This document shows positions 51,144-60,369 of a stretch of DNA of 64,000 nucleotides, piece by piece. Source of the stretch: Methylomonas koyamae (GTDB lineage: Bacteria > Pseudomonadota > Gammaproteobacteria > Methylococcales > Methylomonadaceae); assembly GCF_006483455.1 (NCBI RefSeq), contig NZ_PPPU01000003.1, positions 109,461-173,460 of the forward strand, read 5' to 3'. Position numbers and translations under genes: made by a program. The notes below the pieces were generated by a model. The model was given only the letters and a program-made list of their open reading frames with translations, was not told the DNA's origin and searched no databases. The first letter of the stretch is position 1. Each line of letters begins with the position of its first letter.

Positions 51144-53167
51144 GTCTACAAAACAGTCAAATGCTCGCCGAACGGCGTTATGCCAGGCCGCTTGCCGGGC
51201 TGATCCTGGTGCTGATTTGGAGTGGATACTTGAGTTGGGGTTGGCCGGCTTTTTCGGTATTTCAACAATGGCTTTGGTTGTTACATACGTTTTTGGGGCT
51301 GGCGTTGTCAGCAGCATTGCTGCCTTACCTATTCTTGCACTTTCGCCGAACGATTGGCCTGAAGCGCTCTTGGGTAGCTTTTTCCGGTATTTTGGCCGCT
51401 TTGTTAGTCGTCGCTTTGGTTGTCACTGGCTTGCATGTGGTTTTGTTCGGCCAATCGGAAGCAGAGCGTTGGGTGTTTCAATCGCATGTTTGGTTGTCTG
51501 CCGTTGCGGTCGCAATTCTCGTCGGGCATGTCGCCTTTCACGCGCTTTCGTTGCCGGAGCGCCGCAAAAACAAGGAGCCCAGCCGGTTTCCGTCACTGGC
51601 CGGTTCTTCGGCAAAGGGTTTGGTGACGATTACTGTAATTGGTTTTTTATTCGTTGCCGGGGCGACGTTTGCGTATCAATTTCGCACCAGTCCCTATAGC
51701 GACACGCCTGCGATAGAGCCCTACGGCTACAGCTACGGCGAACATCCGTTTCGTCCAAGTCAAACGGAAACCAGCACGGGAGGGTTTTTTGATGTGAAGC
51801 GCGTCGGCGGTTCCGAGCGTTGCGCCAGTTGCCATTTGGAGATCGCTGAGCAATGGCAAGCCTCGATTCATGCCCAAGCCGCATCCGATAAAACCTACCA
51901 AACCAATATTAAATTGTTATCGGAACGCAAGGGCATGGATGCAACCCGCTATTGCGAGGGCTGTCACGCGCCGGTCGCGTTACTGAGCGGTCAACTGACC
52001 AAGGGCGGAAAGCTGGACACGCCCGGCCACATGCAGCAGGGTGTCAGTTGCATGGCTTGCCATGGCATCGAGCGTATAGAACATTTGAAAGGCGTTGCCA
52101 GCTACCGGTTTGCGCCACCGCAAGCGTATTTGTTTGATGGTGCGGATAGATCGCTGCCGGTGTTTCTGAATAACTTTTTGATACGCTTGAAACCCGAGCA
52201 GCACAAAGCGGATCTCGCGAAAAGTGTGTTAGCGGCGCCGGAAATATGCGCTACTTGCCATGCGCAGTTTATGGACAAAGACTTTAATAACTGGGGTTGG
52301 GTGAAGATGCAAGACGATTACACCGCATGGTTGAACGGTCCTTACTCGGGACAAACCCGGCAAACGTTTGCTCATGCCCAGCAACGCCGTTGCCAGGATT
52401 GCCATTTTCCGCTTCAGCCTGGCAAAGATCCCTCTGCGAGTCCGGAGGGATTGATCAAAACGCATTTCAATGTTGGTGCAAACATGGCGGTTCCGTGGGT
52501 AACACGCAACGAAGGTCAGCTGGAAAGAACAAGGCGGTTTTTGACTGCCGATCAGGTGCGGATCAGCATAGACAAGCCGAATCGTAACGACGCGGTAGAA
52601 ACCGCGCGCCATGTCGATCCGAGTTTGATTCCTTCGACCGAAGCTCCGGCCTATTGTTACTTAGGTGAAAAAGTGACGTTGAAAGTGGCTGTGACTAATG
52701 CGCAGGTCGGTCATGCCTTTCCCGGAGGTACTACCGACATCAACGAAGTCTGGATTCATTTTCTGGTTAAGGATGGCCAGGGGCGCACGGTTTACGAATC
52801 TGGCCAACTCGACGCCGGCAATAACGTCGAGCCGAACGCCTATTTCTACCGGTCGATTCCAATAGATCGGCAAGGCAATGCCGTTTGGCGGCATGATTTG
52901 TTCAATATGGTGGGGGATAGCTTTAAGCGCACGATTCCGCCGGGCGGTAGTGACGTGACTAGTTACTCTTTTGCTATTTCGGACGACACGAAAGGCCCAT
53001 TGACGGTGACTGCGGGCATCAACTATCGCAAATTGAATAACCGCTATGCCCGCTGGGCATTCAAGGATGAGCGGCTCGAATTGCCGATTGTTGAAATGGC
53101 TGCGACATCCTTGACGTTGCCGGTCAAAATCAGACCCCAGGTTGCGAATGCGGCCTATGATCAGTAA
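51140..53167 (+). CDS. Membrane cytochrome with b-type-like helical module and five c-type hemes
   Basis: A 675-residue protein. Four membrane helices (about 17-135) carry histidines H49, H67, H99, H116, H130 and H134 in positions that could ligate two b hemes; a fifth helix (about 160-178) leads to a periplasmic domain with five CXXCH sites: 228-232, 272-276, 304-308, 370-374 and 418-422. The region 495-640 is beta-rich without heme sites (HAFPGGTTDINEVW). The pattern resembles cytochrome c554/multiheme proteins joined to a b-type quinol-interacting module. Coupled to the CRTAC1 gene. Inference: quinol to periplasmic acceptor electron transfer. Confidence 0.83.
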   Translation: MSLQNSQMLAERRYARPLAGLILVLIWSGYLSWGWPAFSVFQQWLWLLHTFLGLALSAALLPYLFLHFRRTIGLKRSWVAFSGILAALLVVALVVTGLHVVLFGQSEAERWVFQSHVWLSAVAVAILVGHVAFHALSLPERRKNKEPSRFPSLAGSSAKGLVTITVIGFLFVAGATFAYQFRTSPYSDTPAIEPYGYSYGEHPFRPSQTETSTGGFFDVKRVGGSERCASCHLEIAEQWQASIHAQAASDKTYQTNIKLLSERKGMDATRYCEGCHAPVALLSGQLTKGGKLDTPGHMQQGVSCMACHGIERIEHLKGVASYRFAPPQAYLFDGADRSLPVFLNNFLIRLKPEQHKADLAKSVLAAPEICATCHAQFMDKDFNNWGWVKMQDDYTAWLNGPYSGQTRQTFAHAQQRRCQDCHFPLQPGKDPSASPEGLIKTHFNVGANMAVPWVTRNEGQLERTRRFLTADQVRISIDKPNRNDAVETARHVDPSLIPSTEAPAYCYLGEKVTLKVAVTNAQVGHAFPGGTTDINEVWIHFLVKDGQGRTVYESGQLDAGNNVEPNAYFYRSIPIDRQGNAVWRHDLFNMVGDSFKRTIPPGGSDVTSYSFAISDDTKGPLTVTAGINYRKLNNRYARWAFKDERLELPIVEMAATSLTLPVKIRPQVANAAYDQ

Positions 53168-53339
53168 ATCACTGCAAGGTGTCGCTTGGCTTTTTGTCGG
53201 GAAATTTTACATTCGTACTCAAGTGCGGGGGCGGAAATTTACCTTAACGAATGTAATGGGTTGAATTTCTGTTAAAACCTACAAAAAGGCATAATTTTTG
53301 TGTGCGGACAGGGCATTGTTCAAATCACAGGAATTTAAC

Positions 53340-54014
53340 ATGCAAACAAAATTGTTTCCTTTCGGCGCGGCTGTTTTGGTTGCAATGCTCTACGCTGATT
53401 CGGTTTCCGCGGCGGCCATTGTTAACGGGACGTTCAATAGCGATCTTAACGGCTGGTCTACCGTAACCAGTAACGGCGCGGTGAGTTGGAATTCAGCCGG
53501 CGCCGCTGAACTAGTCACGGGAGCCGGTACGGCACCTTTTTCTGCAGTATTAGTGCAGGGCGACGATGGCACCTTTAATTTCGGTAGCCCGATTTTGTTG
53601 GGGGCCGGTGACGAGTTTCTCAAGTTCGATGCGCTGTTTGGCTCATTGGGGAATGACGGCTCGGAAAACCCCGTAGGCTTGTTTAGCGACAATTTATCGC
53701 TTTGGATGTACGACGCCAATGGTTTGGGAGATGTCTTGTTGGCAACCATTGATGCCTTGACCAGTGCAACGTCTTTTTCGCTGGACCTTAGCGCTTACGT
53801 AGGCCGTTCTGTGGCATTTTCGTTCGAATTGAACGATGAAGAAGATGGTCTGGATTCCAGGGTTCTGTTGGATAACGTTCGTCTGGAACAGCGCTCAGAA
53901 CCACCGGTTAGCGTGCCTGAGCCCGGAACACTCGGACTGATGATGCTTGGCGGATTGGCTTATTGCGGCCGTGTATCCAGAAGTCGCCGTAAAGTTCAAA
54001 ATCGAATCCAATAA
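53340..54014 (+). CDS. PEP-CTERM exosortase substrate
   Basis: A 224-residue protein from ATG 53340: signal peptide (to about 23, DSVSA), a beta-rich carbohydrate-binding-like body with FNSDLNGWSTV and YVGRSVAFSFELND, then VPEPGTLGLMMLGGLAYCG and SRSRRK. This is the classic PEP-CTERM signal, different from the VPLPA form of the other three. The body resembles extracellular protein domains with C-terminal LDNVRLE, typical of PEP-CTERM proteins. Confidence 0.9.
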   Translation: MQTKLFPFGAAVLVAMLYADSVSAAAIVNGTFNSDLNGWSTVTSNGAVSWNSAGAAELVTGAGTAPFSAVLVQGDDGTFNFGSPILLGAGDEFLKFDALFGSLGNDGSENPVGLFSDNLSLWMYDANGLGDVLLATIDALTSATSFSLDLSAYVGRSVAFSFELNDEEDGLDSRVLLDNVRLEQRSEPPVSVPEPGTLGLMMLGGLAYCGRVSRSRRKVQNRIQ

Positions 54015-54073
54015 CTTAGAGTTGTTTCGCAAAATATAATTTGCTAGAGTGCGGCTCAGTGGCTAACGTGGAG

Positions 54074-54113
54074 ACGCAGGTGTCAGAGTTTATTGCTCAC
54101 ATCTGCGTTTTTT
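54074..54113 (+). terminator. Rho-independent terminator of the PEP-CTERM gene
   Basis: ACGCAGGTGT pairs with ACATCTGCGT (one G-T) around a 17-base loop, followed by six T. Confidence 0.8.
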
Positions 54114-54203
54114 GTGTCCATCAGGAAGGCTACGGAGCCTGACAGTTAAACAAGCGGCGATGCATGGGTGTCGCGATGACAAAAGAAAAATAAGGAGTTA
54201 CGG

Positions 54204-57200
54204 ATGTCGGTTATCCAGCGTTTGCAAGTTTTGTTAATGGGTAGGACAGTCGCACAGTCGAGAGCTTATTTCTCAACACCGATAAAGCCGCTATTTCCCA
54301 TCGCGGCTTTTTTTATGTTGTTTTTCTTGTCCCTGCAGTTTCCGGAAACCGCCGAAGCCGCAACCGGAAGTTGGGAAACGGTCTCTGCCAGCCAGGTCAG
54401 CGTCAAACTAGCTACTCCGGTGCGCAACCGCCGCAGCAACGACGCAACGGTCGGCGTTAGCCTCCAAAATACCAGTGGTGGTGAAATCGCCGGACCGTTG
54501 CGGTTAGTTATCACCGGCTTGGCACCGGCCGGCAAAGTCTCGATTAGCAATGCGAGCGGTACCACCGACGCCGGCGAACCTTATTTCGATTTGACCGGCT
54601 ACGTTGGCGGCAACTTTACCGCTGGCGGTAGCGGCTTGGTGACTGTCATCGTCGCTGGCGGCGGCCCCAATACCTTCAGTTTTTCCACTCGGGTCGAAAA
54701 AGCCGTCGCACAAGCCTTGAAGGTGCAAATCATCAGCCCGGCGACGCTGCTCACCGTTGGTCATACGCCGCAAACCGTCAAAGGCACCGTCTCAGATCCT
54801 GCTGCCCAGATTACGCTAAACGGTGCACCAGTCACCAACAACAACGGTAGCTTTCAAGCTGACGTCTCGTTGGACGAGGGCCATAACACCATCACGGCCC
54901 GCGCAGTTAATGCTAAAGGCGAAGATGTCAGCGACGCCATTTCGCTATCCTTGGACATGACGCCGCCGTATTTAACAGTCGAATCGCCCAAAAACGGCGA
55001 TACCGTGCGCACCGATAAAATCGCGGTATCCGGCCTGATCAACGATATCGTGCGCGGTACCGTCGCCGAAGGCCAAGCCAACGTCAAAGTAAATGGCGTA
55101 GCAGCCTCGATTGCCAACCGCAGTTATTTGGCCGAAAACGTGGCATTGAACGTCGGCGAAAACACGATCAAGATCGATGCTGCCGATAATGTCGGCAATA
55201 CCAGCAGCATCAGCATCAAAGTCACTTATCAACCCTTGGCTCCGCAGCACATTGAACTGTTTGGCGGCCAGGACCAAACAGCAAAAATCAACGCCGCTTT
55301 GGCGCAACCCTTGAAAGTCAAGTTGCTGGATAGCGCCAATAAACCGGTTGCCAACAAACCGGTGATCTACCGCGTCACCGAGGGCGACGGCGTATTAAGC
55401 GTCGGCAACAGCGACCAAGGTCAAGGCGTGCTGGTGCAAACCGATGCCCAAGGCGTCGCTTCCACCACCTTTAAGACCGGCAGCCGGGCTGGTACCGGAA
55501 ACCAGCGCGTTAGAGCTACATCAGTTGGTTTTGACGGCGAAGTGCTGTTCTATGCCAGCGCGACAGTCGGGGCCGGCAACAAAGTTACCGTCAACAGCGG
55601 CAACAACCAACGTGGCGCGGTTAGTCAACCGTTACCGTTGCCGTTTGTCGTTGCAGTGGTCGACGACGGCGCGAACGTCGTACCGGGAGCCAAAATAGAG
55701 TTCAAGGTCACCCAAGGTGGTGGCAAATTCCAAAACGGCCAAACCGCCATCACCAGCACCACCGACAGCGACGGCCGCGCTACTGCCGAATTTACGCTGG
55801 GTAGCGAAGAAGGGCTGGATGTGCATAGGGTCAGTGCGACTTTAGTCGGAACCGAGTTGTACGCTGGTTTCACCGCTTCAGCCCTGAAGAGCGGCAATCC
55901 CGGCCAAACCAGCATTAGCGGCGTGGTCCTGGATAATCAGGAACATCCGCTACCCAAAGTCACCGTGCGCGTCGACGGCACTACCCGCGAAGCGCAAAGC
56001 GACGACAAAGGCCAGTTTAAAATCACCGAAGTGCCGATCGGTGCGGTCCGTTTAATCGCTGATGGCAGTACCACTACCGCCGAAGGCGAATGGCCGACGT
56101 TGGCTTTTAATCTTGTCACTATCGCCGGTGCCGATAACCCCCTGTCTGCACCGATCTATCTAGTCAAACTGGATACCGTCAACGCCAAAATCGTCGGCGA
56201 TCAGGACGTTACACTCACTTTGCCTGAAGTGCCCGGTTTTGCACTGGAAGTCAAAAAAGGCTCGGTCACCTTTCCGGACGGCAAAAAGACCGGCAAGTTG
56301 TCGGTCACGCCGGTGAATGCCAGCAAAATCCCGATGGCACCGCCCAACGGCATGCAGCCGCAGTTCATTGTCACCATCCAGCCGGTCGGCGCCAAGTTCG
56401 ATCCGCCGGCCCGGCTGACTTTGCCTAACGTCGACGGGCATAAGCCGGGGGCGCAAGTCGAGATGTATTCCTACGACCATGACCTGGAAGAGTTTGTGGC
56501 GATTGGTTTGGGTACGGTTGCCGCCGATGGCAGCGTGATCAAGTCTAATGAGGGCGTGGGGGTAATCAAAGCGGGATGGCATTGCGGTAGTCAGCCTGGA
56601 GGAAGTGGTTGCGCTTCGAGTCCTGGGGAATGTCAAAAATGCGTGGGTAACTGTCAGATTGTTCCAGACGACAGCAAAACGCCGACATCAATAAAGGATG
56701 TTCCAGAAGACTGTAAAAAGCCAGGATGTAAGGGCGGAAGTCCTACCCAAGTTCCTAATGACTCGGATGTCTCGAAAAACGATATAAAAGGCGATTGCAA
56801 AAAGCCAGGCTGCGAAAACGGTAGCGCAAAAGATCAGAAAGATGATGCTGATATTACAAAAGAAGATGCGAAGTGTGGTAGTTGCATGGACATGGCTATT
56901 AAGCCCGATCCCGCAAAAGATAAAGCCAAATGTGGGGATGGCTCGGAGAAACAAAATTGTTTTGAATGCAAAGACGGTCGATGCGGGATGCCCGAATGCC
57001 CTGTCGATGAGGGAAATGATCAGATTTTTCGATTTTCAGAGTCGAATTTGGGCAAGGTAAAAGATTTCGCAGACAAGGCGCAGAATGTCTTAAAGAAAAT
57101 ACCTTATTTGAATATCAATGGGGTAAAGGTTGAGGCGCGTGGTGAGGTTGCAACAGGAAAAAGGTGTTGTAAAGATTGCAGAATGACAAATCCCGTTTCC

Positions 57201-57755
57201 AGATACGAAAGGGTGAATATTCTTGGATATGTGGAGATAACTGCGACTTTATCCCAAGCGCCGAAGTTAAGTTTCGACGAAACCTTGGCATATAAAGGAT
57301 ATGGTATTCATGTGTTCGGAGACGGAAAATGGGGAATTTGGGCCGATGTGTCTCTCACGGGGAGCGCCGGAGGATATGGGGAGTATCTTTTTGATTGTAT
57401 TGACGCTGAGGGTTGCGTAGCTCTCACAGGTGGAGCCAATATCTCGATTAAGCCAACCATAGGCTTAGATATTAAAAGTATCGGGGCCGATGTATTGCTA
57501 GCGGGCACTCCAAAGCAGATTATCGATGTGGGGGTAACGGCTACCGCAGCAGCAAGGTTGGGTCAAAGCGGTTTTCAAGGGAATTTGCCTATTTACGGTA
57601 ATAACTGTCCGACGTTTTGTGGTTATACGCTCGCCGCATTTACGGGTGAAGCAAAAGTCGGGGTTAGAATATCCTTGTTTGGATATGAGTTGTTAAATCC
57701 ACCGCAATTCACTTATGTGATTATTATCTATCCAGGGCAAGATGGTTCATGTTAA
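54204..57755 (+). CDS. Large secreted Ig-domain protein with AT-rich, cysteine-rich C-terminal module
   Basis: 1183 residues, with AAGGAG before the ATG. N-terminal signal peptide region to about 52 (ETAEA). Residues about 170-345 are two Ig-like domains, 355-560 resemble Big_1 repeats (NSGNNQRGAVSQPLPLPF), and 570-640 a carboxypeptidase-regulatory-like domain (GVVLDNQEHPLPKVTV). After GVIKAGWHCG (about 792) base composition drops to AT-rich and the protein changes to a cysteine-rich linker (CQKCVGNCQ, two copies of DCKKPGC) and a 240-residue beta-rich C-terminal domain. This layout resembles polymorphic secreted proteins with exchangeable ends; no toxin fold is recognised. Overlaps the next gene by seven bases. 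Confidence 0.8.
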   Translation: MSVIQRLQVLLMGRTVAQSRAYFSTPIKPLFPIAAFFMLFFLSLQFPETAEAATGSWETVSASQVSVKLATPVRNRRSNDATVGVSLQNTSGGEIAGPLRLVITGLAPAGKVSISNASGTTDAGEPYFDLTGYVGGNFTAGGSGLVTVIVAGGGPNTFSFSTRVEKAVAQALKVQIISPATLLTVGHTPQTVKGTVSDPAAQITLNGAPVTNNNGSFQADVSLDEGHNTITARAVNAKGEDVSDAISLSLDMTPPYLTVESPKNGDTVRTDKIAVSGLINDIVRGTVAEGQANVKVNGVAASIANRSYLAENVALNVGENTIKIDAADNVGNTSSISIKVTYQPLAPQHIELFGGQDQTAKINAALAQPLKVKLLDSANKPVANKPVIYRVTEGDGVLSVGNSDQGQGVLVQTDAQGVASTTFKTGSRAGTGNQRVRATSVGFDGEVLFYASATVGAGNKVTVNSGNNQRGAVSQPLPLPFVVAVVDDGANVVPGAKIEFKVTQGGGKFQNGQTAITSTTDSDGRATAEFTLGSEEGLDVHRVSATLVGTELYAGFTASALKSGNPGQTSISGVVLDNQEHPLPKVTVRVDGTTREAQSDDKGQFKITEVPIGAVRLIADGSTTTAEGEWPTLAFNLVTIAGADNPLSAPIYLVKLDTVNAKIVGDQDVTLTLPEVPGFALEVKKGSVTFPDGKKTGKLSVTPVNASKIPMAPPNGMQPQFIVTIQPVGAKFDPPARLTLPNVDGHKPGAQVEMYSYDHDLEEFVAIGLGTVAADGSVIKSNEGVGVIKAGWHCGSQPGGSGCASSPGECQKCVGNCQIVPDDSKTPTSIKDVPEDCKKPGCKGGSPTQVPNDSDVSKNDIKGDCKKPGCENGSAKDQKDDADITKEDAKCGSCMDMAIKPDPAKDKAKCGDGSEKQNCFECKDGRCGMPECPVDEGNDQIFRFSESNLGKVKDFADKAQNVLKKIPYLNINGVKVEARGEVATGKRCCKDCRMTNPVSRYERVNILGYVEITATLSQAPKLSFDETLAYKGYGIHVFGDGKWGIWADVSLTGSAGGYGEYLFDCIDAEGCVALTGGANISIKPTIGLDIKSIGADVLLAGTPKQIIDVGVTATAAARLGQSGFQGNLPIYGNNCPTFCGYTLAAFTGEAKVGVRISLFGYELLNPPQFTYVIIIYPGQDGSC
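54284..54314 (+). terminator. Terminator-like hairpin inside the 5' coding region
   Basis: AAAGCCGC, 11-base loop, GCGGCTTT, then TTTT, followed by an ATG (54315) in frame with the gene. It lies within the signal-peptide segment and could act as an attenuator, or the real start may be the downstream ATG. Confidence 0.45.
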
Positions 57756-58864
57756 TGCAACAACTAATTTATAGACTACTGTTTCTGATTTGGATTTTGC
57801 TGCATTCTATTGGCGCTTTTGCCGATGCGAGCAAAAAATATGTAACCTTGATAGGTGATAAGACTGCCTACGTCGAGGGAGAAATATGTTTTGATAGCGT
57901 TATAAGTCCAAGTGATGCGAATTATCGCAGCTCGGCAAGCGTTTTGAATAAATTGATTTCTGATTTGAAAAACGGTAGGACGGTCGGCTATCTGATTAAA
58001 GACAAAACTAAAGGTTTTGAAAAAGTCTCTCCAATGCCGAAAAAGTTTTATACCGAGCAACAAGATATTAGGTTTGTAGGCGGAGTTCGCTGGGGTAGAT
58101 ATATCGGTATGGGCGTAGATTATTTATACCCAAATAAAAATATTCCATGGAGAGAAGATTTTCATTGTACTGTTGATTTTAAAGATTGTTTGCTGGATTT
58201 TGAGTTTGCAAACAATCCTGAAAACAAGATTTATGAAAGTATTTATTACACATTAGTCAATAGCGGAGCTAGTGATAAATCGCTTTCTGATGGTTCCGCG
58301 GTCGCTACGAATAAAATCAAATTGAAGTGGCCTTTCGGAGATGAGGACCCAAAAAATAGTTGCCCTATTTTTTTAAACTATTTGCTAATTGAATTAAACG
58401 AGAAGTTCTGTTTGGATTGTAAGGAGCTGGACGATTTGATTGTCAAGGTCAAGGACCTCGAGAACAGAAAGATCGCTTCTGCTGTTGTCAAAACGATAAA
58501 ACAAGTGAAAGAAAGTGGCTTAAATACAGCGTTTTTAGCTTCGGGGGCTAACAATCCAATACGCATGGTCGGTGTTACCGGTCATCAAAGTGTGATGAAT
58601 GTTGAGAATTTTGTTGCCTATGTTTCGTCTTGGAAGAACGTAAATCTGCTCGGTTTTATTAAAAATGGTTCTCTAATTGATGTCTTTGTTGAGTTTAATT
58701 TTTCCCAAACTGGGCATGGAAAACTTGAGCTTCTGCGGTTTAAGCAAGAAGGCGATTCGATTGTTGCGGACTTTTTTGGAAAGGTTTCTGTCGGCGAAGG
58801 CGTTCTGTACTCCGATTATCTATTAGGCGCTATAGCTAAGAAATACAAATTGATCGACGATTAA
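57749..58864 (+). CDS. Secreted protein of unknown function coupled to the Ig-domain gene
   Basis: A 371-residue AT-rich gene product with a signal peptide ending SIGAFA. Mature part has a CLDCKELDD cysteine pair and charged helical segments, but no recognised family. Its ATG overlaps the end of the Ig-domain gene by seven bases and its TAA overlaps the next ATG, so the three are translated together. Could be a cognate partner or immunity-like factor; no evidence beyond coupling and shared base composition. Confidence 0.7.
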   Translation: MLMQQLIYRLLFLIWILLHSIGAFADASKKYVTLIGDKTAYVEGEICFDSVISPSDANYRSSASVLNKLISDLKNGRTVGYLIKDKTKGFEKVSPMPKKFYTEQQDIRFVGGVRWGRYIGMGVDYLYPNKNIPWREDFHCTVDFKDCLLDFEFANNPENKIYESIYYTLVNSGASDKSLSDGSAVATNKIKLKWPFGDEDPKNSCPIFLNYLLIELNEKFCLDCKELDDLIVKVKDLENRKIASAVVKTIKQVKESGLNTAFLASGANNPIRMVGVTGHQSVMNVENFVAYVSSWKNVNLLGFIKNGSLIDVFVEFNFSQTGHGKLELLRFKQEGDSIVADFFGKVSVGEGVLYSDYLLGAIAKKYKLIDD

Positions 58865-59349
58865 TGGAATATAACAAAAGTCTGCGGGCTGTTGGTCTTA
58901 AATATCTGTTTTTTTTCTGTGTTCTGTTTGTTGTTGTTTTTTGTGTTGAAAGGTACTCGGCTTATTATCCGCAGTTCGATTTTTTTTGGGGTTTTACCAA
59001 GTTTATCGCACGGTTGGTTTCTTTGTTATTTTTGTTGCGCGGAATTGTATTTATAGTTATCGGCGGTGGCTGGAAAATTCTGGTAACCGAGAGTTTTATT
59101 CGATGGGAAGTTCCCCCTAAATCCAATTTTTTGTTTCTTAAGTCTGACGATTCTTTTGCATTAAATTTTGGCGATATCGATTACGTGATATCGGAGCATG
59201 GCGGTGTTGATTTTCCGAGTTTGTCCTTGGTCTTTATTGCGCACTCGGGACAAAGGTTCAAGGTTTCGGATGAGAGCGGAGTTAAACTTTCTAAAGTCCA
59301 AAAGCTATTAGTCGATCGTGGCATCGAAATTAGAAACGTTAGTCTTTAG
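58864..59349 (+). CDS. Two-helix membrane protein, unknown function
   Basis: A 161-residue AT-rich gene with two membrane helices (about 11-28 and 44-68) and a cytoplasmic beta-rich part with ILVTESFIRWEVPPK and LNFGDIDYVISEHGG, which recalls bacterial PH-like domains. No family is recognised with confidence. Start TAATG overlaps the previous stop. Membrane location and coupling would suit an immunity-type protein, but this is inference. Confidence 0.65.
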   Translation: MEYNKSLRAVGLKYLFFFCVLFVVVFCVERYSAYYPQFDFFWGFTKFIARLVSLLFLLRGIVFIVIGGGWKILVTESFIRWEVPPKSNFLFLKSDDSFALNFGDIDYVISEHGGVDFPSLSLVFIAHSGQRFKVSDESGVKLSKVQKLLVDRGIEIRNVSL

Positions 59350-59563
59350 TATTCATTTTATGCCGATCGGATTGGAGTATTCGGTTTTCGTGTAATTTGA
59401 TTAGCGCTGTTAATAGTGGTTTACAGTCAATATTCTATGATTGAGTTTTTAGGTATTTCTCAAGTGGAAAAAATCTGGTGGTTTGTTTCGAAGTTGCCGG
59501 CGGCTCTTTGAATTCAATCTGCCGCGAAATTCAGTGTTATCGTCTTCGGCTAATCAATAAGCA

Positions 59564-60343
59564 ATGTTGAATAAATATATGGAAATACTAGCGGGATTGT
59601 CCGCCAAGAATATTAAGGCAATTACCATGTTATTTTTTTTGTCGTGGGTTTCCTCTGTATCGGCTGAAGAAGGTTGGGTCGCTGACGAAGTATTTACCCA
59701 GTTGTCGGAGATGAGAAAGGAAATTGGCCAATTGAAGGATAAGGTATTTGCTTTGGAGCAGAAACTAGTTCAATCGCAACCGAAAGCAGAGCCAATTTCC
59801 TTGGCGGGTGCCGCAAATATAAGTTCAGCTAAGGCGTCGCCCAATATTGCGGTGGTTGAATTTTCCGATTACGAATGCCCGTTTTGCGCTAAGCATAACA
59901 AGAACGTGTTGCCCAAACTGCGCGAGCGTTACATAGACAAGGGTGTTATCCAGTATGTCATGATGGATTTTCCCTTGGAATTTCACGCCCATGCAAAAAT
60001 GGCGGCCTTGGCAACGCGTTGTGCCGGCGAGCAAAAACAATATTGGCCGATGCACGATGCGATTTTTGAAGCCAAGGGTCAAGTCAACGACGAATTGCTT
60101 GCCGAAGTGGTTTCGCGGCACAAGTTGGATTTGGCGGTGTTGCGTAAATGCATGGACGATCCGGTCCAACTCGACAAGCTGCAAAGCGACATTGCATTAG
60201 GTTCTAGTTTGGGTGTCAACGGCACGCCAGCATTTCTGATCGGCAAAATTAATAAAAATAAGCAATTGGTGGAATATCGGCGCTTCGACGGCGTGCAGTC
60301 GTTCGAAACCTTCGCCAACATGATTGATAGTCTAAAAAAATAA
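59564..60343 (+). CDS. DsbA-family thiol-disulfide protein with N-terminal coiled coil
   Basis: A 259-residue protein. A hydrophobic signal (about 20-34, ending SVSA) precedes a short coiled coil (FTQLSEMRKEIGQLKDKVFALEQKL, quoted in parts) and a thioredoxin_4/DsbA fold with CPFC after EFSDYE, cis-Pro TPAFLIG and a MMDFPLEFH helical insert. It probably oxidises or isomerises disulfides in the periplasm; the neighbouring Cys-rich protein could be a substrate. Gap before it (59350-59563) holds nothing recognisable. Confidence 0.85.
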   Translation: MLNKYMEILAGLSAKNIKAITMLFFLSWVSSVSAEEGWVADEVFTQLSEMRKEIGQLKDKVFALEQKLVQSQPKAEPISLAGAANISSAKASPNIAVVEFSDYECPFCAKHNKNVLPKLRERYIDKGVIQYVMMDFPLEFHAHAKMAALATRCAGEQKQYWPMHDAIFEAKGQVNDELLAEVVSRHKLDLAVLRKCMDDPVQLDKLQSDIALGSSLGVNGTPAFLIGKINKNKQLVEYRRFDGVQSFETFANMIDSLKK

Positions 60344-60369
60344 CGTAATAGCGTCTTAGGGATCGGGAG

